A stretch of DNA of 64,000 bases from Apoda limacodes (GCA_946406115.1 OX291557.1:714501-778500); one strand, 5' to 3'. Numbered from the stretch's first letter, positions 53,427 to 64,000 are shown. A program made the numbers and translations. Notes: generated by a model not told the origin, from the letters alone.

Positions 53427-53968
53427 TGTTCGCTAAAATTCGCCCCTCGAATTTGCTCGCATATATTTTCTTATTTTCCTTTATTTTGCCTATATTATAA
53501 ATAAATATATTCCCTACACCCGACTACCGACCGTACATAATATATATATAACTGACATAATTCTACGGGACCCAATGTACAAGACTACGTGACCATACCG
53601 ACACCGACACCTACGATGGAAAGGTACCCAAGGCCGCCAGCGCCTTGCAAGCCGCCCGCTGCATCGACAGACAGTTGTACCAAGCTAGCCGTCACGAACG
53701 CACCGCGCGCACTGAAGCGCCCCCCGCCCCGCTTGCCGAAGACGCACCGCGACACCGCGTGTGTTATTATAATACAGACCATATAAAATTATAGAAGATT
53801 AAATACCGATACCGCAATCCGCTGTTTTTATTGAATCTGTGTGTGTTAGCTCCATCATCAAGACCTATCTCCGAAACAGAACCGACACATCCAACCGCCA
53901 TCCGCTACAGCAACCGCTGCACCTCTCTCTCCGCATTTGAATTGAACTGACGCCCGATTCCGCGCACA
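53427..53968 (+). repeat. 5' LTR of BEL 4
   Basis: TG...CA ends, AT-rich U3-like first part with attataaataaatat, then a GC-rich middle containing two-strand open frames that are not genes. It holds promoter and polyadenylation functions by position. The copy at 58324-58865 is its partner. Confidence 0.95.
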
Positions 53969-53973
53969 ATTTT

Positions 53974-53991
53974 TGGAGGTCCCACCGAGAT
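53974..53991 (+). other. Primer-binding-site candidate of BEL 4
   Basis: tggaggtcccaccgagat starts five bases after the 5' LTR and begins with TGG, as expected for pairing with the CCA end of a tRNA. The exact tRNA was not determined. Confidence 0.55.
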
Positions 53992-54099
53992 CGTGGGATC
54001 GTCCTGGAAGAGAAGCCAAGAGGGCCACCATCACTGGACCATCCGCATCCGCATCCGCATCTGCTATCCGACTACGTCCGCATCAGCAGCACCCGCTCC

Positions 54100-54400
54100 C
54101 TAAAGACCACGCCGTTGCCGCCAAGACCACGCGGCCCGCCAAACTACGCCGCCGCCGAGACCACGCGGCCCCGCCAAACCACGCCGCTGCCGCCGAACCC
54201 ACGTGGTCCCACTAAACCACGCCATTGCCGCCGAAACCACGCCGTTTCCGCCGAAACCACGCGGCCCCCCAAACCGTTGCCGCCGAAACCACGCGGCCCC
54301 CAAAACTACGCCGCCGTTGTCGCCGTAACCACGCGGTCCCGCCAAACCACGTTGCCGCCGATAAAACCACGAGGCGTCCCGCTAAGGTCACGCCGACACC
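54100..54400. repeat. GC-rich degenerate tandem repeat in the BEL 4 leader
   Basis: Words such as ccaaaccacgccgttgccgc and cgaaaccacgcggcccccc recur about nine times at a spacing of 25-40 bp between the primer-binding site and gag. All frames stay open across it because of its composition. It is untranslated leader or an expanded simple repeat. Confidence 0.85.
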
Positions 54401-54639
54401 GCACGTCGCTTTCAAGCGCGACAGCCGCTGAGCCGCTGAGTCGCTGAACGCTGTGAGGCATAGCGACAGAAACCCGACCGCTGATTACGCTGAATCGACT
54501 AACTGGACGCTACGACCGTAACGGTAACAGTGACATACTTACCTACCCCCCGTTTTATTTTATTCCGCTCAATTAACTTTTATCCGAGCTATATTTATTC
54601 ATTCATATTCTTTGTTTGTCCATATTTTAACTTTTTAAA

Positions 54640-56337
54640 ATGTTGAAGTGCGTAGCCACGTTTAACATAAGACACGATCTTCTAAGTGAAGTCCGTGACG
54701 AGATCCGAGCCGCCAAAACCGCAACCGCGATAGCCTTTGCAGAAAGGATTTTCTTTAGGCATTTTACCAAATTAGAGGCCGCCTATACGGACCTGATTTG
54801 TGACCTCGGCATCTACCGTACCCGGTTTTCAAACATGCATAGTTTCATGTTGGATATGGAGATAAGGAATGCGATGCATTCAAATGAAGTTGTCCTGAAA
54901 CCCACCGACCAAATTACGGTTTCCGTCGAACCTGTCCGACCTACCGACCCATCTCCGCTATCGCCGACCGAGACTCGTCCTCCGCGAGACCACGAGCATA
55001 TCGCGCATATAGCACCACCGTTGTCCGACGATAAACCGAAGACAACCGATCCCGTCAGTCTTACTGAACCCGTATCCGATCGTCCGTCTGTCACGCGATC
55101 CGCCCGTCAGTCCGATCGTCCGTCCGTCACGCCGATTCGTCACCCGTCAGATTTGTACCGCCCGTCAGCAGCACGAATGCAACCAAGACACGGTTGCAAC
55201 TTTTGCAACTCAACGTTGCACACATTACGTGGGTGCAACCAGTACTCCGATTTAAATCCCGCTCGACACCCCGATCTAGTCCGACAAGCCGCACCGAGCT
55301 GTACTTACACAGCATACCGAACCGTTCCGTCCGCAGTACGCTCGCAACAAACGAGCTGTTGCAACCATTGCGACTCCGCGTTGCACATGCCCCCCGGCTC
55401 CAAGCAATTAGCTATGACTATGAGTACCACGCAACGCCCCTCGTGGGCTCCGATAGCCGAAATTTATAGATGGTGTTCTTCAAAACACCGAACTCGCCAA
55501 ACTCACCGCAGTTTAATTATATCGCAGTACCCGTCTGCGTGGAGGTCCCACACCAAAAATAGGTCCGATCTGCGAGCTAGCACTCATCACCACATACATC
55601 ACCGCGTACATCACAGCGTACATCACCTCGTACGTCACCGCGCACGTTACCGCGTGAAGGACGTGTCACATTCGCGCCTCAGCCCATCGACCGTGATAAG
55701 GAGAGGACCCGTCACCGCAAACGGAACCGCGTACGTACTCAGATTTATTCACAACGTTGAATCAAAACATGAACACCGTGTTCGTTTAAAATACCTAACT
55801 GTGGCTGAAACACGCGCCGCTAAACATTTTTTTGTTAAATTTGTACAAGCTACCGCCTTTGTTTCCGAGATACCATTAATACAAAAGGGTAAAGCCGTCC
55901 GCACATCGTTACAAAAGCTCGATTTATTTATCGATACCGATAACATTATCCGCGTAGGTGGTCGCCTCAAACAATCACTGTTGTCTTATGATACCCGACA
56001 CCCGATGCTTTTACCTAAGGAGCACCGGTTTACATACGTTCTCATCGAACACTATCACAGACAACACTGTCATGCCGCACCTAATGCTTTAATTGCTGTC
56101 CTAAGACAGGAATTTTGGATCATTTCTATACGACGTCAAGTGTCTAGAGTATTGCATCGTTGTGTTACATGCCACCGCTTTAGTGCTATTTCACAGCCAC
56201 CGCTAATGAGCGATTTGCCCATTGATCGCGTGCAAGTATCACGTGTCTTTGCTGGTACCGCGACCGACTTTGCAGGTCCCTACCTTGTAAAGTCAAGCTT
56301 ACGCCGCTCCGCTTACTCCGCTCCGCTCGCTCCGTAA
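54640..56337 (+). CDS. Gag-integrase fusion ORF of BEL 4 (565 aa)
   Basis: Residues 1-~90 are helical gag (LLSEVRDEIRAAKTAT...). A Pro/Ser/Thr-rich linker follows, then a perfect zinc knuckle C186-x2-C-x4-H-x4-C199 and a second one whose last Cys is Ser (241-254). A His-rich 12-bp-periodic stretch (316-333) precedes an abrupt change to pol at about 365: HNVESKHEHRVRLKYL, RVGGRLKQSLLSYDTRHPM, HRQHCHAAPNALIAVLRQEF then WIISIRRQVSRVLHRCVTCH (integrase zinc finger) and ATDFAGPYLVK (first catalytic Asp). The ORF ends in a ctccgctccgctt-type stretch that shifts frame. Protease, RT and RNase H are deleted. The fusion could still be packaged. Confidence 0.85.
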   Translation: MLKCVATFNIRHDLLSEVRDEIRAAKTATAIAFAERIFFRHFTKLEAAYTDLICDLGIYRTRFSNMHSFMLDMEIRNAMHSNEVVLKPTDQITVSVEPVRPTDPSPLSPTETRPPRDHEHIAHIAPPLSDDKPKTTDPVSLTEPVSDRPSVTRSARQSDRPSVTPIRHPSDLYRPSAARMQPRHGCNFCNSTLHTLRGCNQYSDLNPARHPDLVRQAAPSCTYTAYRTVPSAVRSQQTSCCNHCDSALHMPPGSKQLAMTMSTTQRPSWAPIAEIYRWCSSKHRTRQTHRSLIISQYPSAWRSHTKNRSDLRASTHHHIHHRVHHSVHHLVRHRARYRVKDVSHSRLSPSTVIRRGPVTANGTAYVLRFIHNVESKHEHRVRLKYLTVAETRAAKHFFVKFVQATAFVSEIPLIQKGKAVRTSLQKLDLFIDTDNIIRVGGRLKQSLLSYDTRHPMLLPKEHRFTYVLIEHYHRQHCHAAPNALIAVLRQEFWIISIRRQVSRVLHRCVTCHRFSAISQPPLMSDLPIDRVQVSRVFAGTATDFAGPYLVKSSLRRSAYSAPLAP

Positions 56338-56835
56338 CGGCATATTTATGTGTTTTTTGTTTGTCTTGCCACTAAGGCAGTGCATTTGGAGGCCGTCGCA
56401 AGCCTTTCCGTAGACGCTTTTATTGCCGCTTTCACCCGTTGTGTAAGTCGCCGTGGACTACCCGCTTTAATGCGTTCCGATCGAGGAACTAAATAACGCT
56501 AATAAATATTTAACCGAAGTTAATAAGTTCTTTCTGGACAATGAAGCCGTGTTTTATGACGAGTTCCGTAAACGTAACGTCCAGTGGAAGTTTAATCCGC
56601 CTGAGCCGATACGAAAACCTCTGCTTGTCCCGTTATCAAAGCCTTCAGCAAATAACTCTAGCCTGCTGGCACCGATGGCTAATCCCGAACAGCAACCTAA
56701 ACTAAACCGCTTCACCCCGCGCCGCTCAATCACCGCTCCATTTACATTTTTTGTTTTATTTACTTTAGGTATAAGTCACAATTTAGTTTTGATTAAGTTT
56801 TTGATTTTCATTATCTTTTATCAAGTTATGTAGTT
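56338..56835 (+). pseudogene. BEL 4 integrase remainder and pol C-terminus
   Basis: 56345-56495 in another frame gives YVFFVCLATKAVHLEAVASL, SVDAFIAAFTRCVSRRGLP and MRSDRG (second catalytic Asp), then a stop. 56500-56833 resumes with NKYLTEVNKFFLDNEAVFYD and NVQWKFNPPEP. The catalytic Glu block (PHFGGVWE-type) is missing. The end has a hydrophobic stretch (FTFFVLFTLGI) with no recognised role. Confidence 0.8.
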
Positions 56836-58323
56836 GTAAGCCGCGTTTTTTAACCGCTCGCATGCATTGCTCATGTCTCTCCGTCTTTACAGATAATATT
56901 TAAAATCTTTTATTATTTTTTACTGTCTAATAAGTTTTTATTATTTTTTTTGTTTAATATTTGATGCATATAAACATCAAACTATCTAGTTATACTCCGC
57001 GATCTCAACCGCCCGCATAAACCGTTAATTAACATGTGAAACCCCCGACTTTGCCGCTTTGATATTAAAACCTTCCGATTAAGTTTTTACTTCATTTTTT
57101 GATTTGATTTATAACATCAATCAACCGTACCGATTACGTACTCAAATCCGTAAACAAAATTGTGAACTAATTGTACATACATATTACTTTACCGATATAA
57201 AAACAAACACCCGTCTAACTACCAACTATATGTAGTTATACGGTAATCGTTTCTCACACATTCCAAGTTGTAGGAATGCGTTGAAGCAGACATATATTTT
57301 AGTCCTATCTATTGTAGTGTACCTACTTATAACTTCGCACCGCGTAACTTATATGTTTGTTTAGGTACACATCACACCGAAACGGATAACTTATTTTTAA
57401 ACTCTGTCCGTATTTGCAACTGTTTTTTTGCGTACACCGATAAGTACCTACAATATATTACATAGATAAGTTCTTACTTACACTAACTAGGTATTAGCGT
57501 GACCGCACTTACTCCGTCGATTATTTTATTTGTAAAACTAAAACTTTGTTATTACAACCGTCCGTCCTAATGCTCCGTGTACGAAACACAAGGACCAGTT
57601 TACTTGGTTGTTTTATTTGTGTTCGAAATTAGTTTCCGAAACGTCTTGACATTAGAACGTAAAATTAATACGTATAAGTTCGAATATCCGTCTTCGAACA
57701 TTTTTATTTTCCTACCTGTAAGTTACCTACTTACAATTTGCTTCCGTACGCACCGCGCGCCGTCGAAGTTACCCGTAGCACACGAAGTTGGTATCCCGTG
57801 TTCAAGCTACAGAATTAGCTTAGGTTATTTTAATAAACCTTTTTCTATTTTATTCATTATTCGTTACGCATAGTAGGTAATCCGCCGATAGTTCATATTT
57901 AATTTAAGCCGCCTTCGATTTCGTACTAACTATAAGTTTTATTTAAGTAAACATTGCACTTGACAATGTATGTACCAGCCGTAGGGTTCCGTAAACATAT
58001 AGTGCAATTTAAAGCACATACCGCTCCTTCGATAAGAGTTTCTTATCACCGCGGACTTTGTTGAGATGCTAGCCGCCTCTTCAACTCCATATCCGGGTTG
58101 TGCCGATGTCTGTTCTTGGAGATCAGACATGTCTTACTCTGTTTGATAAACCCTTTGTGTTTGGTTTATCAACGTTTATATAAAATTAAGGCGTCTAAAC
58201 AAGGCTACCGCTTCAACATTTGTAAACAAATTTTTTGTGTGTATTTAATTGACCCTCCGAAGGATCCACTGTTTATTCCCGATCAAATCATAGTTTTGAT
58301 CCCTTTCCGGCCGCCGCGAGTTA
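56836..58323 (+). other. BEL 4 3' non-coding interior
   Basis: 1.5 kb AT-rich, with stops in all frames and no domain seen. It lies between the pol remnant and the 3' LTR. A purine-rich tract before the LTR is not evident (…gccgccgcgagtta|TGTTCGC). Confidence 0.6.
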
Positions 58324-58865
58324 TGTTCGCTAAAATTCGCCCCTCGAATTTGCTCGCATATATTTTCTTATTTTCCTTTATTTTACCTATATTATAAATA
58401 AATATATTCCCTACACCCGACTACCGACCGTACATAATATATATATAACTGACATAATTCTACGGGACCCAATGTACAAGACTACGTGACCATACCGACA
58501 CCGACACCTACGATGGAAAGGTACCCAAGGCCGCCAGCGCCTTGCAAGCCGCCCGCTGCATCGACAGACAGTTGTACCAAGCTAGCCGTCACGAACGCAC
58601 CGCGCGCACTGAAGCGCCCCCCGCCCCGCTTGCCGAAGACGCACCGCGACACCGCGTGTGTTATTATAATACAGACCATATAAAATTATAGAAGATTAAA
58701 TACCGATACCGCAATCCGCTGTTTTTATTGAATCTGTGTGTGTTAGCTCCATCATCAAGACCTATCTCCGAAACAGAACCGACACATCCAACCGCCATCC
58801 GCTACAGCAACCGCTGCACCTCTCTCTCCGCATTTGAATTGAACTGACGCCCGATTCCGCGCACA
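58324..58865 (+). repeat. 3' LTR of BEL 4
   Basis: Same length as the 5' LTR and one difference (A at 58385). It is followed directly by the ACTAT duplication. Confidence 0.95.
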
Positions 58866-58917
58866 ACTATTCACAATTAAACAATCTGAAATTCTATTAC
58901 TCCATACTCATTTACAC

Positions 58918-60253
58918 TTACACGACCTGATCAGTGACCGTCAATATGGCTTTCGCCACGGTCGCTCAACTGGTGACCTTCTAGTGTATCTCACACACCG
59001 ATGGGTACTAGCCATTGAGAGTCAGGGCGAGGCATTGGCATGTAGCCTAAACATAGCGAAGGCGTTCGATCGGGTCTGGCACCAGGGTCTTCTATCGAAG
59101 TTGCCTTCTTACGGAGTGCCCGAGGGTTTGTGCAAATGGGTGGCTAGCTTTTTGTCCGGCAGAAGCATACGAGCCGTAGTTGACGGTAGTTGCTCTGAAA
59201 GCATGGACATTAAAGCTGGTGTCCCGCAAGACTCTGTGCTGTCTCCTACGCTGTTTCTACTGCACATCAATGATATGTTGGACATCAACAACATACATTG
59301 CTATGCAGATGCCAGTACTGGAGACGCTTATTACACGGGCCGTGCAAGCATCCCACGTTCCGTTGTGGAGGAAAAGCGTGAAGAACTTGTGTCTCAAATC
59401 GAGATCGGTTTGTCCAAGGTCTCTGACTGGGGGCGGGAAAACTTGGTCCGATTCAACCCTTCAAAGACACAAGTCTGCGCGTTCACCGCTAAGAAAACCC
59501 CATTCACTGTAGTCCCACAATTCCAGAACACTCCCCTCTCCATCTCCAAGAGCATTGGGATCCTTGGCATTGACATCTCCAGCGATGTTCAGTTCCGAGA
59601 TCATTTGCTAGACAAGGTAAAGCTGGCGTCCAAAAAACTTGGTGTACTCAACAGAGCGAAGCAGTACTTCACGTCGGGGCAAAGGTTGCTACTTCGCAAG
59701 TCCGGCCCCATATGGAGTACTGCTGCCATCTCTGGGCGGGTGCACCCGGATACCAGCTTGGCCCTTTTGACTCGGTTCAACGACGGGCTGTGAGAATTGT
59801 CGACGATCCCAAACTCACTTGCGGTATCGAGCCCTTAAGTCTGAGGAGAGACTTTGCCTCCCTGTGGGTGTTCTACCGCTTGTACAATGGATTGTGTTCT
59901 GAGGAAATGTTCGAAATGATGCCCACGGCTACTTTTTACCATCGCACCGCTCGCCATCGACAGGGAATTCATTCTCACACTTTGGACCAAAATGGTCGCG
60001 TACAGTGCGGTTTCAGAGAAACTTCCTCCCGCAAACCCTTGGGTTGTGGAATGAGTTCCCTGCCAAGGTTTTCTCTAAGGACTACAGTATGGGGATTTCA
60101 AAAAAGAAGTTATTAGATTTCTGAAGGGTCAGCAACGCGCGAGTGATGCCCCTAGTGTTGCAAGCGTCCATAGGCTACGGTGACCGCTTACCATCAGGAG
60201 GACCGTAGGCTTGTTTGCCACCTTAGTGGTATAAAAAAAAAAAAAAAAAAAAA
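58918..60253 (+). mobile_element. Jockey-like LINE copy A6, 5'-truncated
   Basis: Starts within RT (cacgacctgatcagtgaccg) and runs to the tail and a 22-base A run ending at 60253. RT blocks GFRHGRSTGDLL, GVPQDSVLSPTLFL and CYADASTGD are present. The second Asp of YADD is Ala (YADA), which would abolish polymerase activity. A deletion of about seven bases near 59700 (cgcaagtccggcccc) shifts the frame into 59712-60116. Flanks give acttA before and acttaatt after the A run, a possible 5-bp duplication. It lies 47 bp from BEL 4. Confidence 0.93.
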
Positions 60254-62150
60254 CTTAATTCTGTTTTCGATTTATCAGTTTTGCCGCCTTTTCTTATCTA
60301 GACGACCGACTGTATTATTGTAAATATCAATTAATCGTGATACGGTGTAAAAATTCGCTAGGTTCAAGCAGTCTATGCCATTACCATTTTTTCCGATTAG
60401 GAAATTAAAAAGTTTAATAATGCGGAAAATGGCCAATCCATAGAATCAATATAGCAGTGATCACCTAACAAAATAAATGCACTTCGGTACCTGCTGTGAG
60501 GGTTTAAGGTGGAACCCACAACCCGGAGATATTTTATCGAGAAATCAAACCCTCTTTTAGTAAATCTCGTGCGGTAAATTCCTCTTCTAGATTATTTCTC
60601 CATAGCACTTGTGTCTCGCCGAACTTGATGCACACCAAAAATATTATTTCCTATTCAATTTAGGTAAAAGTCGCAAATTTCATTTTAACATGTATCTCAG
60701 AGAAAATCTCCAAAAGACTGACTTCGAATTTTTTCTATTTGTCACTCCTTTAAAAATCAGATTTAAAAATCTGTCGAAGTAAATAAGTTAAAGCTGGATT
60801 TCATGCCTGTATGGATATAGAATTTTAAAATAATTTTAAAATAACCGCGCAAAAGATGATCTAAAGCTATTTACCCACTAAATATCACAAATTAAAATAA
60901 TTCACTCGCTAAATTATCCCCCCTTCCTCGTGAAAATTCGGTAAGATGAATTTTCCGGGCTGTTAATTTAATATTTTAAAAGACAGAACCCATCCCTAAA
61001 AACTTACATCAAATACACATCTAATATTGTAACATTATCACTTATACTAACCCAACCTAAGAAACCCTATGACCGATCTGTAAGGGACTTGATGTTAATT
61101 ATTGCATCTTGGCCAAATGCCTTATTACAACTAGGAATACGATATAAGGCTTATTTAATTAGTTATTCCACCGCTCAAATTCCTGGACAAGGGCTTCTTT
61201 AAGGAGTTGTCAATCCGCTCCATATTTTGGACATAAGCTTATTTAATGAGTTGTCCTACTGCTCAATAACAAAACCCCGCTGTATTAAAAAACTCTGGAC
61301 AAAATATTAAATATGGGATAAATAATAAAGAGACCGCCTAAAATTGAAAGTAGCTAAAGAGTAAAAGGAGAAAGAAATTAAATAATTGTTAAATTAATAA
61401 AGAAAAATCAAGTAAAATAAATTACGTACTTTTATATAATAAACTACAAAAGCTTTTAGAATTAATAATGAGCCAAAGATGTCATGATCTTTGGTCTCTA
61501 TATATTAGCGTAAAAGTCGTATAACCGACACAAGGAAGGAGTACTACTACTATATTAGTAGTTAACACTATGTAAAGTAAATCATCATAAATGATGTCGC
61601 AGACATCAACGAACGAAATTAGTCGTTATAATAAAATTCATAATTAAATAAAGATAAAAATTAAAGCATTTTTTGTCTGCTTATCGAAAGAAATTTGACA
61701 AATAAATTTATGTTTCCACTAAAGGAAATAAAAGATATAAAAGAAAAATAAATATTAATAAAGGCCTAAACGTTATCTTCATAAAAACTACTGTGTCGTA
61801 AAAAATGACTATTTGAATTTTGAAAATGGTAAAAGAGGAATACAAATTAAATTAGGTCTAAATGTTATTTTTATAATAACGACGGTGTCGTTTAAATGAC
61901 TTTTAAAATTTTGAAGAAGGTAAATGACAACATAAAGTGTTTAGTAATTTAAAAAACATATAACTAACTATCAAGTTAGTTAACAAGTAAGTAAGCATTT
62001 ATTTGCTTCATTGATAATAATATTAAAAAGAAAATGATTTAATTACCAATTTTTTGGTCAATTACATAAGTAGTTAATAAAAAATCAATATTGCACGAAA
62101 TGTGCCCTCAATTTAAAAGGTATGTTTAACATTTAAAGTCTTTTATATGG
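60254..62150. other. Probable 3' region of the gypsy element, with tandem repeats
   Basis: AT-rich and non-coding. A three-copy 44-bp repeat starts at 61148, 61192 and 61236 (ggcttatttaattagtt type). A two-copy repeat with a 92-bp offset starts at 61762 and 61854 (aggcctaaacgttat / aggtctaaatgttat, with ctgtgtcgt / cggtgtcgt and gactatttgaattttgaa). Lying downstream of minus-strand integrase, it may hold the 3' LTR, but no second LTR is in the window. Confidence 0.5.
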
Positions 62151-63760
62151 TAAATACCCACATTTTTATCATTTAAGTCCACCAGTTCGTATACTACGGC
62201 GAAATTTTACGTATAACGCGACATTTTACGAATTTCGGAGCTAGCTTAGTGCTGAAATAAGCACCGGCATCACTTAAAACGTGATTGCGTCTCCATACAT
62301 AATCGTTAACATTAAACTCTTTAAAAGTACGACGCAGATTATAATGTTCTGCGTTCTTCTGATGTGCCTTATGTAAAGCTAATTCAACCTTGTTAAATAC
62401 ATTAGCAAGAAACCCGGTATGCTCAGCATAAATATCACTGGGCATAAATACAAAATTGTCGAAGTCCTCGTACTTCGCGAAAATATTACCGTCGGTCACT
62501 AATTCGTGGCCGAAAACTTAAAACGCTGGTGAATAGCCAGTCGCATGATTACAAGACGAATTATTTGCCATTTGTACTTGTGGAATAAATTTGTCCCAAG
62601 TTCGGTAGTCTTCGCCTACCACGGCTGCAATAGCCGTAATAATAGTTTTATTATAACGTTCCACAGTGTTTACTTGTGGACAGTAATGTGGAGTGTAAAA
62701 TACTTTTGGAACGTTATATTTTTCCCATAGATTTTTACAATCGTGACTGGTAAATTGTATACCATTGTCCATAATTATTGTTTGGGGCACACCGTAAACC
62801 AAGAAAATGTCATTTTCCAAAGTTTTTAATACATTAGCCGCTGTGGCTTTTTTTAAAGGAAAAATTAAACAATATTTACTAAAATAGCATGTGACAACTA
62901 GGATGTATTGATTTCTATCCCTCGTCATTGGTAGAGTACAACTAAATCAATGGAAATACATTGAAAAGGACGTGAGCAAATTTTAGGTTTTCCCATGACA
63001 CCAGATGGGGAATGGTTTTGATGCTTGTAAGCCAAGCATGTAGCACAATTAGCTATGTAGTTAGAAATCTGGCGAAACATTCCAGGCCAATGAAAATCCC
63101 TTGATATCTTTTTAAAAGTCTTAAAAGCACCAAAATGCGAGTTTGACGGCTCCTTATGTTTAGCCGCAATAATATTAGGCCTATCGTTAGGATTTGGAAC
63201 CTCCTTTCAAATGTAATCACTATCAGGTTCCGTTTCGACTTTTTTAAGTAGTTTCCCGTCCTTAATACAGAATGCTAAACAATCAGATAAATTATTTACG
63301 CAATTGGTAAGCTTTTGTTCGTACCAGATCATACTCCGATCAGTATCAATTGGTTCCACGAATTTATGAGTAATATCATCTACGTCAGTCTGTACGTCAG
63401 TTGATGTGTCCTCTATTATAGGGGTAGACCGAGATAAGATATCAGGAACAACATTGTCCATCCCTCTCTTGTGCTTTAAAATAAAATTGAAGCAAGACAA
63501 CCGAATGGTCCATCTGGCTAACCTACCCGTTGGATTAGATAATTTTAAAAACCATTTTAGTGCAGCATGGTCAGTAAAAATAATAAATTGCTTCCCGTTA
63601 TCAAGAAAACAACGCCAATGTTCCAGTGCTAAAATAGCCGCGAGCGTCTCTCGCTCCGTGGCCGAGTAGTTCCGTTGTTGTTTAGATAAAGATTTACTCA
63701 TGTATGCCAAAACAACCCCATTGCCGTCTACCTCCTGAGTAAGCTTTGCTAAAAGGTAAA
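62150..63760 (-). pseudogene. Ty3/gypsy pol: RNase H and integrase
   Basis: RNase H at 63207-63755: MSKSLSKQQRNYSATERETL, AAILALEHWRCFL, FIIFTDHAALKWFL (Asp) and VVPDILSRS. Integrase zinc finger at 62940-63180, in another frame: SNSHFGAFKTFKKISRDFHW and NCATCLAYK. Core at 62518-62928: VVTCYFSKYCLIFPLK, IMDNGIQFTSHDC (Asp), VNTVERYNK (Glu). C-terminus at 62194-62499: EHYNLRRTFKEFNVNDYVWR and STKLAPKFVKCRVIRKISP. Frame changes at about 63190, 62930, 62515 and 62190. The reading breaks off near 63760, before RT, where unrelated sequence begins. Confidence 0.87.
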
Positions 63761-64000
63761 TATAGGGTTATTTTTGTCTGTGTCTAATTGTGTGTAATTA
63801 AGTTTTCACGATAACAAATAGATTTTTCGAAAATTTAATCAAGTCATGGGGTAATTTCCTTCCGGCAACGGAACAAAAAAGGACATAGAATTTTTATTTT
63901 TCCCGATCAAGCATTACAATGGAAAAATTCCAAGGAACACTATTCTGTCACGCATCGCAGTGAAGCAACAGTGGCTTGAGGGTAGTTGAAGAGACGAAAA
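63761..64000. other. Unassigned sequence at window end
   Basis: The gypsy RNase H frame (…LTQEVDGNGVVLAYMSKS) ends abruptly at about 63760. The remaining 240 bp is AT-rich, without coding pattern, and may be another insertion or the edge of a deletion. Confidence 0.35.

Larger units (their letters stand above)
53422..58870 (+). mobile_element. BEL/Pao element 4: young, internally deleted, with LTRs and target duplication
   Basis: Two 542-bp direct LTRs (53427-53968 and 58324-58865) start TGTTCGC and end GCGCACA. They have equal length and, in my comparison, differ at one position (53488 G against 58385 A). Both ends are flanked by ACTAT (53422-53426 and 58866-58870). The 5.4-kb interior encodes gag, then jumps to integrase, then to the pol C-terminus. 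Protease, RT and RNase H are absent. The element cannot transpose alone but has done so very recently, so a complete relative must have supplied the enzymes. Confidence 0.93.

Noticed and set aside
53585..53786. Open frames on both strands, repeated at 58482-58683
   Set aside because: They lie in the GC-rich part of the two identical LTRs. Duplication comes from the LTR pair, and there is no domain pattern.
53973..54447. Several open frames rich in Arg, Pro and His
   Set aside because: They are produced by the GC-rich repeat in the BEL 4 leader, with all frames open and no conserved pattern.

Overview
The window is eukaryotic, AT-rich, intron-bearing DNA, most likely from a lepidopteran (moth or butterfly). 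The grounds are the characteristic retroelement 3' tail ending in cttaccatcaggcgg...gtttgcc...gtggtataAn (seven occurrences), a tRNA-headed SINE, short interspersed repeats of the type ending in aaaagctagt, and the mix of BEL/Pao, jockey/CR1-like, I-like, DIRS-like and Ty3/gypsy elements. The species assignment is inference from recognised repeat types, not from a search. Nearly everything is transposable element, much of it nested. The only convincing host gene sequence is two phase-2 exons of a CUB-domain protein at 24.5 and 25.2 kb.

Layout. 1-7.25 kb: a decayed BEL/Pao element on the minus strand with gag, protease, RT, integrase and an envelope-like gene, the last split by a 5'-truncated jockey-like copy (353-1054). 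7.25-10.3 kb: a GC-rich leader or LTR remnant, then AT-rich sequence without genes. 10.3-11.1 kb: end of a Ty3/gypsy integrase. 11.1-15.8 kb: a nearly full-length but broken CR1-like LINE with ORF1, ORF2 and a small inverted-repeat insertion. 15.8-17.3 kb: gag and LTR-like remnant of a second BEL. 17.3-20.6 kb: an internally deleted DIRS-like element holding a ~100-bp tandem array, a LINE tail and a GC-rich insertion. 20.8-21.65 kb: another LINE RT fragment. 24.5-25.3 kb: the host exons, followed by 37-bp and 36-bp tandem repeats.

26.2-40.3 kb is a nest. A third BEL (with a triplicated 257-bp block in pol) is split by a full-length jockey-like LINE with an intact 988-codon ORF (30.6-34.2 kb). 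Next to it is an inverted, damaged copy of the same LINE (34.5-40.3 kb). That copy is split by an I-like LINE with an RNase H domain, which is itself split by a 133-bp tail of the jockey-like family. 40.4-44.9 kb is bounded by ~170-bp inverted repeats and holds a dead mariner-type transposase, a tRNA-derived SINE and a 71/82-bp minisatellite. 46.6-50 kb shows nothing I recognise. 51.5-53.3 kb is a large imperfect palindrome whose centre encodes the end of a cysteine-rich CXC (tesmin/TSO1-like) protein. 53.4-58.9 kb is an LTR element with two 542-bp LTRs differing at one base and a 5-bp target duplication (ACTAT). Its interior is a gag-integrase fusion made by deletion, so it is young but cannot be autonomous. 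58.9-60.25 kb: another truncated jockey-like copy. 60.3-63.75 kb: a Ty3/gypsy element on the minus strand.

There is no operon-like cooperation here. The sequence records successive insertions. The items most worth following are the CXC-bearing palindrome, the young deleted BEL and its donor, the intact jockey-like LINE, and the fusion-protein-like envelope of the first BEL.
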